Program-made: the position numbers and the translations under genes
Notes under the pieces: generated by a model
The model's database searches: none
Told to the model about the DNA's origin: nothing
The model's input: the letters and a program-made list of their open reading frames with translations, nothing else
DNA from: Micromonospora sp. MP36
GTDB lineage: Bacteria > Actinomycetota > Actinomycetes > Mycobacteriales > Micromonosporaceae
Length of the DNA: 34,212 nt
Assembly: GCF_008119785.1 (NCBI RefSeq)
Contig: NZ_VSFA01000077.1
Coordinates: 1-34,212 of the forward strand
Direction of reading: 5' to 3'
In this document: positions 29,746-34,212 of the stretch, piece after piece
How positions within the stretch are numbered: the first letter of the stretch is position 1
Layout: each line of letters starts with the position of its first letter

Positions 29746-30354
29746 GTGCCGTCGCTGTTTCGTCGTAAGCCCGCCGACCTCGTCGAGGAGTCCGTCACCA
29801 CGGTGACGACCGACGAGGCACCCGCCGCTGCCCGTTCCCGGGGCTACACCCCGAGCAAGAAGGAGCTGGGCGTGGCCACGCCGAAGCGGCCCACCGCCGG
29901 CCGCCGGCCGGGCGCGCCGACCAAGCCGCTGACCAAGGAGGAGGCGCGGGAGCAGCGCCGGGCGGCCCGCGCCGAGGCGGCGGCCGAGTTCCGCCGCGAG
30001 GGCGGCCCGCGCGACCGGGGCCCCGAGCGGCTGCTGGCCCGCAACGTGGTGGACTCCCGGCGTACCGTCGGCACCTGGTTCTTCGGCGGCGCGCTGATCG
30101 TGCTGCTCGGCTCCAACCAGGCCATGCCGCCGATCGTGCGGCTGATCTCCAACCTGCTGTGGGGCGCGCTGGCGCTCGGCCTGGTGATCGACTCGATCCT
30201 GATCTCCCGCAAGATCAAGAAGCTGGTCCGCGAGCGCTACCCGAAGAGCACCGAGAAGCTCGGCTCGCTCTACTTCTACGCGATCATGCGGTCGATCACC
30301 TTCCGCAAGATGCGTGCCCCCGCGCCCCAGGTGAACATCGGCGACAAGATCTGA
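29746..30354 (+). CDS. DUF3043-like membrane protein
   Basis: A 202-residue protein of an actinobacterial family with no known function. The first 100 residues are charged and Pro/Arg-rich, with a conserved-looking GYTPSKKELGVATPKRPTAG stretch and an Ala/Arg helix. ARNVVDSRRTVGTWFFGGAL leads into two membrane helices (about 107-128 and 134-158), followed by a basic stretch (SRKIKKLVRERYPKSTEKLG) and YFYAIMRSITFRKMRAPAP. It corresponds by position to M. tuberculosis Rv2206. GTG 29746 is preferred over the ATG at 29710, which lies inside the murA terminator. Confidence 0.85.
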   Translation: MPSLFRRKPADLVEESVTTVTTDEAPAAARSRGYTPSKKELGVATPKRPTAGRRPGAPTKPLTKEEAREQRRAARAEAAAEFRREGGPRDRGPERLLARNVVDSRRTVGTWFFGGALIVLLGSNQAMPPIVRLISNLLWGALALGLVIDSILISRKIKKLVRERYPKSTEKLGSLYFYAIMRSITFRKMRAPAPQVNIGDKI

Positions 30355-30370
30355 CCCGTCCCGGCCCCGG

Positions 30371-30406
30371 CCCGGCCCCTTCCCGCCCAGGCGGGGAGGG
30401 GCCGGG
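30371..30406. terminator. Bidirectional terminator between the DUF3043-like gene and azlD
   Basis: A 17-bp stem (30371-30387 with 30390-30406) with one G-T pair and a minimal loop, 16 bases after the DUF3043-like stop and touching the azlD stop. Confidence 0.75.
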
Positions 30407-30715
30407 TCATGCCACCCCGAGCAGGCGCAACAGCGCGGTCGTGCCGGCCGCCGCGACCACGACCAGCACGAAGGGTGCCCGCCGCCAGGCGAGCGCCAGC
30501 CCGACCAGCACCCCCGCGGGCCGGGCGTAGCCGGCGAAACCGCCGGCCTCGGTCAGCGCCGCGGTCGCGGCGAGGGCAGCCAGCAGGGCGGCGGCGCCGA
30601 CCGGCAGCAACTGCCGGGACCACTCGGGCAGCTCCAGCCGGTCGCGCAGCAGCACCCCGGTGACCCGGAAGCCGTACGTGCCGACGGCCAGGGCGAGGAT
30701 CACGGCGATCAGCAC
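30407..30715 (-). CDS. azlD: AzlD-type small subunit of a branched-chain amino acid exporter
   Basis: A 102-residue membrane protein with about four helices and the family features AVGTYGFRVTGVLLRDRLELP and LPVGAAALLAALAATAAL, ending in a further hydrophobic segment (FVLVVVAAAGTTALLRLL). With AzlC it forms a two-part exporter for branched-chain amino acids or similar compounds. GTG 30715 lies inside the end of azlC (seven-base overlap) with GGAGG four bases upstream. Confidence 0.88.
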   Translation of the reverse strand: MLIAVILALAVGTYGFRVTGVLLRDRLELPEWSRQLLPVGAAALLAALAATAALTEAGGFAGYARPAGVLVGLALAWRRAPFVLVVVAAAGTTALLRLLGVA

Positions 30716-31509
30716 GACGCCTCCCCGGCCCGGACGACCTGCCCGGCGTCGTCGGCGCCGCTCGGCGCGACCCCGTCCTTCTTCCCCGAACCCGCCGGCG
30801 CCGTCCCGTCGGGCACCGAGTCGGCGCCGGCTGCACGGCGGCCGCGGAGCGCCGGCACGACCACGGCGGCGAGCGCGAGCAGCACCGGCATCCCGGCCGG
30901 CAGCAGCGGAGTGGCCAGCACCGCCAGCCCGGCGCCGGCCAGCGCGACCCGGCGGGTGTCCCGGTCGCGCAGGCTCGGCAGCAGCAGGGCGGCCAGGCCG
31001 GCCGGGAAGGCGGCGTCGAGGCCCAGGGCGCCGGGGTCGCCCACCGCGCCACCGGCGAGCACGCCGAGCAGGGTGCCCGCGTTCCAGGCCAGGAAGAGCA
31101 GCGTCCCGGCGAGCCAGAACGCCCGCCGTCGCCCGGGTCCGGCCGGTCGGGCCAGGGCGAAGGCGGTCGCCTCGTCGGTCATCAGGTGGCTGCCGAGCAG
31201 CCGCTGCCAGCGCCGCTGACCGAGGGTGCCGCCGAGGGCCAGGCCGAACGGCAGGTGCCGGGCGTTGAGCAGCAGGCCGGCGAGGACCGCGGCGAGCGGG
31301 CTGCCGGCGGCGACCAGACCCACCGCCATGAACTGTGCGCCCCCGGCGTAGAGGAACACCGACATGGCGAGGGCCGCCCAGGCCGGCAGCCCGGCGGCCA
31401 CCGCCACGGCGCCGAACGAGGCGCCCACGGCGACCATGGCCGCCCCGATGGCGGCGACGTCGCGGAGCACGCCCCGATCGCCCGTTCGATATGCCGTACG
31501 CATGTCCAT
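30709..31509 (-). CDS. azlC: AzlC-type large subunit of a branched-chain amino acid exporter
   Basis: A 266-residue membrane protein with about six helices. VGASFGAVAVAAGLPAWAAL and SVFLYAGGAQFMAVGLVAAG, then LLLNARHLPFGLAL, match AzlC. After the last helix there is an unusual hydrophilic tail of about 45 residues (from RGRRAAGADSV to the end GEASC). ATG 31509 or ATG 31503 (two residues shorter) could be the start. The gene is divergent from an XRE-cupin regulator with 60 bases between starts; this arrangement is common, and the regulator probably controls the exporter. Confidence 0.88.
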   Translation of the reverse strand: MDMRTAYRTGDRGVLRDVAAIGAAMVAVGASFGAVAVAAGLPAWAALAMSVFLYAGGAQFMAVGLVAAGSPLAAVLAGLLLNARHLPFGLALGGTLGQRRWQRLLGSHLMTDEATAFALARPAGPGRRRAFWLAGTLLFLAWNAGTLLGVLAGGAVGDPGALGLDAAFPAGLAALLLPSLRDRDTRRVALAGAGLAVLATPLLPAGMPVLLALAAVVVPALRGRRAAGADSVPDGTAPAGSGKKDGVAPSGADDAGQVVRAGEASC

Positions 31510-31515
31510 TATCCT

Positions 31516-31547
31516 GAACGTGACAGCGCGCGTTCGTCAAACCGAAC
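31516..31547. promoter_or_regulatory. Candidate operator in the azlC-regulator gap
   Basis: Three related half-sites: GAACG (31516-31520), CGTTC (31531-31535) and CGAAC (31543-31547). The second forms inverted repeats with both others (GAACG-N10-CGTTC; GTTCG-N6-CGAAC). The position between divergent starts suits autoregulation plus control of azlCD. Confidence 0.4.
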
Positions 31548-31569
31548 AAACCGACCTCTGGAGCGAACA

Positions 31570-32130
31570 ATGGCCGCCGACCCCGCTCCCCCGCTGGCCA
31601 CCATCGCGGCCGCCCTGCGTCGCGAGCGCGACCGGGCCGGGATCTCGCTGACCGAACTCGCCCGCCGGGCCGGCATCGCCAAGTCCACCCTGTCGCAACT
31701 GGAGTCCGGGGTCGGCAACCCGAGCGTCGAGACGCTGTGGGCGCTGGGCGTGGCGCTGGGCGTACCGTTCAGCCGGCTGGTCGAGCCGCCCACCGCCGCC
31801 GTCCGGGTGATCCGCGCCGGCGAGGGTCCGCGGATCCGCTCCGAGCACGCCGACTTCTCCGCCACGCTGCTCGCCGCCGGCGCCCCGCACGCCCGCCGCG
31901 ACGTCTACGTGATGGAACTGGAGCCCGGGGCGGTCCGGGTGGCCGAGCCGCACACCCCGCGCAGCGTCGAGCACGTCGTGGTCGCCGCCGGGCGGATGCG
32001 CGTCGGCCCGGAGTCCGACCTGGTCGAGCTGGGTCCGGGCGACTACGCCACGTTCTCCGGCGACGCGCCGCACCGGTACGAGGCCCTGGCCCCGGGGACC
32101 TTCGCGGTGCTGGTGATGGAGCACCCGTGA
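31570..32130 (+). CDS. XRE-family regulator with C-terminal cupin domain
   Basis: A 186-residue protein. Residues 10-68 are a Cro/XRE helix-turn-helix (LTELARRAGIAKSTLSQLES, then GVGNPSVETLWALGVALGV). Residues about 100-186 are a cupin sensor (VEHVVVAAGRMRVG, LGPGDYATFSGDAPHRYEAL). Regulators of this build sense small molecules and often control nearby transport or amino acid genes. It is divergent from azlCD and likely controls it in response to an amino acid. ATG 31570 has a weak GGAG upstream. Confidence 0.9.
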   Translation: MAADPAPPLATIAAALRRERDRAGISLTELARRAGIAKSTLSQLESGVGNPSVETLWALGVALGVPFSRLVEPPTAAVRVIRAGEGPRIRSEHADFSATLLAAGAPHARRDVYVMELEPGAVRVAEPHTPRSVEHVVVAAGRMRVGPESDLVELGPGDYATFSGDAPHRYEALAPGTFAVLVMEHP

Positions 32131-32139
32131 GGCACCTGC

Positions 32140-32161
32140 CCGGTAAGCCGTAGCTTCCCGG
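32140..32161. terminator. Bidirectional hairpin between the regulator and the ABC gene
   Basis: CCGG-T-AAGC, loop CGTA, GCTT-C-CCGG: eight pairs and one mismatch between convergent genes, ten bases after the regulator stop and eleven before the ABC gene stop on the other strand. Confidence 0.55.
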
Positions 32162-32171
32162 TTGCGCCTCC

Positions 32172-33140
32172 TCACGCGATCTCGACTGGGGCGCGGTAGA
32201 GCCGGGCCACGACCTCCTCGATGTCCGGCTCGACGATCGCGATGTCGCGCAGCGCGGCCAGGCCGGCCAGCCCGGCCACCACCTCGGCAACGGTCGCCGA
32301 CTCCAGCGCGAACACCAGCCGGTGCCCGTCCGCCTCCACCCGCTGCAGCGGCGCGCCGGGCAGCGCCGGCGGCTCGGGCAGCGCGGTGTCCAGCTCGGCG
32401 ACGACCATGCGGCGGGAGCCGTACCGGCTGTGCAGGGCGGCGATCGAGCCGTCGTGCACCACCCGGCCGTGGTCGATCACCACGAGGCGCCGGCAGAGCC
32501 GCTCGATGTCGGCCAGGTCGTGGGTGGTGAGCACCAGCGTGGTGTCGCCGGCCCGGCCCAGCTCGGCCAGGAAGCCCCGGACCGCCTGCTTGCTCACCAC
32601 GTCCAGCCCGATGGTCGGCTCGTCGAGGAAGAGCACCTCCGGGCCGTGCAGCAGCGCGGCGGTCAGCTCGCCGCGCATCCGTTGGCCGAGGGAGAGCTGC
32701 CGGACCGGGGTGTCCAGGAACTCGTCGAGGTCGAGCAGGCTCCGGCACCGGGCCAGCCGGGCCGCGTGCTCGCCCGCGGGCACCCGGTAGACGTGCCGGA
32801 GCAGCTCGAACGAGTCGCGCAGCGGCAGGTCCCACCACAGCTGCGAGCGCTGGCCGAAGACCACGCCGATGCGCAGCGCCAGCCGGGTCCGCTCGGCCAC
32901 CGGGCGCAGCCCGCACACCCGGGCCTCCCCCGCCGACGGCATCAGCACGCCGGTGAGCATCTTCAGCGTGGTCGACTTCCCCGCACCGTTCGGGCCGATG
33001 TAGCCGAGCATCTCGCCGCGCTCGACCCGCAGGTCGACCCCGTCGACCGCGGTGACCGTCCGCCGCTCCCGGCGCAGCCGCCCGACCTTCACCCGGACGG
33101 TGAACTCCTTGCGCAGCCCACTCATCTCGATGACGCTCAT
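32172..33140 (-). CDS. ABC transporter ATP-binding protein (COG4586-like)
   Basis: A 322-residue ATPase with Walker A GYIGPNGAGKSTT, Q-loop FGQRSQLWWDLPLRDSFELL, signature LSLGQRMRGEL, Walker B EVLFLDEPTIGLD and the H-loop LTTHD. The RSQLWWDLP stretch is typical of the uncharacterised COG4586 group of ABC-2-type exporters. The C-terminal 80 residues are a regulatory extension. The permease genes that usually follow are absent: the next gene is convergent. ATG 33140 has no ribosome site, and the upstream region is occupied by an insertion-sequence end and tnpB, so the original promoter may have been lost. Its function is not known. Confidence 0.88.
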   Translation of the reverse strand: MSVIEMSGLRKEFTVRVKVGRLRRERRTVTAVDGVDLRVERGEMLGYIGPNGAGKSTTLKMLTGVLMPSAGEARVCGLRPVAERTRLALRIGVVFGQRSQLWWDLPLRDSFELLRHVYRVPAGEHAARLARCRSLLDLDEFLDTPVRQLSLGQRMRGELTAALLHGPEVLFLDEPTIGLDVVSKQAVRGFLAELGRAGDTTLVLTTHDLADIERLCRRLVVIDHGRVVHDGSIAALHSRYGSRRMVVAELDTALPEPPALPGAPLQRVEADGHRLVFALESATVAEVVAGLAGLAALRDIAIVEPDIEEVVARLYRAPVEIA

Positions 33141-33159
33141 CAGAATTGCGGCGTGTAGA

Positions 33160-33179
33160 CCCGACCGTTTAGGGCCGGG
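33160..33179. repeat. Hairpin upstream of tnpB, possible IS200/IS605 end
   Basis: CCCG-A-CC, loop GTTTAG, GG-C-CGGG... forms six pairs with one A/C mismatch, followed by GAGGAAACGCC. Short imperfect hairpins like this mark the ends of IS200/IS605 elements. It lies 20 bases from the ABC gene start. The element boundary itself cannot be fixed from one copy. Confidence 0.35.
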
Positions 33180-33225
33180 AGGAAACGCCGCTCCCTCCGT
33201 TCCCATGGTTGTCTTACGTGGACGG

Positions 33226-33231
33226 TAAATT
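33226..33231 (+). promoter_or_regulatory. -10 box (TAAATT) of tnpB
   Basis: TAAATT ends seven bases before GTG 33239, which favours this start and a leaderless message. Confidence 0.35.
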
Positions 33232-33238
33232 GTGAGGC

Positions 33239-34212
33239 GTGGGTGATGTGGTGAAGCGGGCGTACAAGTACCGCTTCTACCCGTCCCCTGAACAGGCTGG
33301 TCAGCTGAACCGCACCTTCGGGTGCGTGCGTCTGGTGTACAACCGGGCGTTGGAAGCCCGTACCCGGGCGTGGGCGGTGGACCGCCAGCGCACCACGTAC
33401 GTGCAGTCCTCGGCGTGGCTGACCGAGTGGAAGCGCACGCAGGAGTTGGCGTTCCTGAACGAGGTGTCCTCGGTGCCGTTGCAGCAGACGCTGCGGCACC
33501 TGCAGGCCGGGTTCGCGGCGTTCTGGGACAAGCGGGCCCGGTACCCGAGGTTCAAAGTCCAAGCGCAAATCTAGGGCGTCGGCCGAATACACCCGCTCCG
33601 CATTCCGCTGGCGTGACGGCCGGCTCACTCTAGCCAAGATGACCACCCCGCTGGACATCGTGTGGTCGCGGCCCCTGCCCGCCGGGGTGGAGCCCTCCAC
33701 GGTCACCGTGTCCCGCGATGCTGCGGGCCGCTGGTTCGTGTCCATTCTGGTGGAGGACCAGACGGTGCAGCCGCTGCCGCCGGTCGCTGGGGAGGTGGGT
33801 GTGGACGCGGGTATCACCAGCCTGCTCACCCTGTCCCACCCGATCAGCGGGGTAAGCGACGAGCAGGGGAAGGTGGCTAACCCGCGGTACGGGCAGGCCG
33901 ACCGGCGGAAGCTGGCCAAGGCGCAGCGGGACCTGGCCCGCAAACAGGAGGGCTCCGCGAACCGGGTGAAGGCCCGGCTCAGGGTGGCTCGGATTCATGC
34001 CCGGATCGCCGACCGGCGTCGGGACCACTTGCACCAGCTGACCACTCGACTCGTCCGTGAGACCCAAACGGTCGCGATCGAAGACCTCAGCGTGCGCAAC
34101 ATGCTCCGCAACCGCCGCCTGGCCCGCGTCATCTCCGGCGCGGCCTGGGGTCAGTTCCGCAGCATGCTGGAGTACAAAGCCGACTGGTACGGGCGTGAGG
34201 TGATCCCCGTCA
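33239..34212 (+). pseudogene. tnpB: IS200/IS605-family TnpB (OrfB), frameshifted and cut by the window end
   Basis: The frame from GTG 33239 (VKRAYKYRFYPSPEQAGQLN, LVYNRALEARTRAW) stops at 33574. Removing one base at TTCAAAGTCC (about 33554) continues the protein as FKSKRKSRASAEYTRSAFRW to the end of the window. The RuvC-like nuclease residues are present: Asp in VGVDAGI (33804-33806) and Glu in VAIEDLSVRNM (34081-34083). The zinc finger and last acidic residue lie beyond the window. TnpB is an RNA-guided nuclease of transposons and relative of Cas12; no tnpA is seen. The extra A could be a mutation, a sequencing error, or less likely a shift site. Confidence 0.85.

Noticed and set aside
1..34212. 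CRISPR arrays, tRNA or rRNA genes, prophage or conjugation genes
   Set aside because: None was recognised on reading; the only mobile-element trace is the tnpB region at the right end.

Overview
The window is very GC-rich, has short gaps and GTG starts, and uses codons in the way of high-GC actinobacteria. Gene content and order point to Micromonosporaceae, most likely Micromonospora or a close relative (inferred, no search run). Much of the order (DEDDh/GIY-YIG nuclease, trpD, ctaE-qcrC-qcrA-qcrB, ctaF, ctaC, adoK, an IscA/ErpA-type protein, glycerate kinase, a DUF3043-like protein) follows, as I recall it, the Rv2191-Rv2206 block of Mycobacterium tuberculosis, so this is mostly conserved chromosomal backbone. 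The two ends look more accessory.

Left part (1-9300): a truncated, frameshifted secreted beta-helix protein; a small Cys-rich protein; an NYN-domain protein; a DEDDh exonuclease/UvrC-like fusion; a RelA/SpoT-type alarmone enzyme without the C-terminal ACT region; a Nudix hydrolase coupled to a sugar-nucleotidyltransferase-like protein; a stand-alone Lrp/AsnC effector domain; and a secreted DUF4142-type protein with a tandem-repeat tail.

Middle (9450-18830): the aerobic respiratory chain. ctaE-qcrC-(24-codon ORF)-qcrA-qcrB lie on the minus strand and end at a 16-bp perfect hairpin. A CtaG-like oxidase assembly protein diverges from ctaE, and ctaC-ctaF lie further right on the minus strand. 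Together they would build the actinobacterial bcc-aa3 supercomplex. Between them sit a pseudo-receiver protein, trpD and a small zinc-ribbon-like protein.

Right part (18830-34212): a second, related 24-codon ORF leads into a cysteine desulfurase-TusA pair. Then come an M23 peptidase, an AfsR-like regulator lacking its ATPase, a P-loop kinase coupled to adenosine kinase, an ErpA-type Fe-S carrier, glycerate kinase, nadA, murA, a DUF3043-like membrane protein, an azlC-azlD exporter with a divergent XRE-cupin regulator, an ABC ATPase without permeases, and a frameshifted tnpB running off the end.

The most notable observations are: (1) two 24-codon ORFs sharing the N-terminal pattern V(S/T)ERTIR, each joined by a 4-nt overlap to a gene of Fe-S or sulfur function (Rieske protein; cysteine desulfurase) and differing in several shared codons only silently; (2) three promoters resembling the actinobacterial LexA/RecA-independent DNA-damage promoter (TGTC-N12-TANNNT), one driving the UvrC-like nuclease and two driving small Cys-rich proteins; (3) a run of apparently leaderless starts with TANNNT 6-8 nt before the start codon; (4) a 67-bp interrupted inverted repeat between nadA and murA. 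No tRNA, rRNA or CRISPR array was seen, and no gap between genes exceeds about 300 bases.
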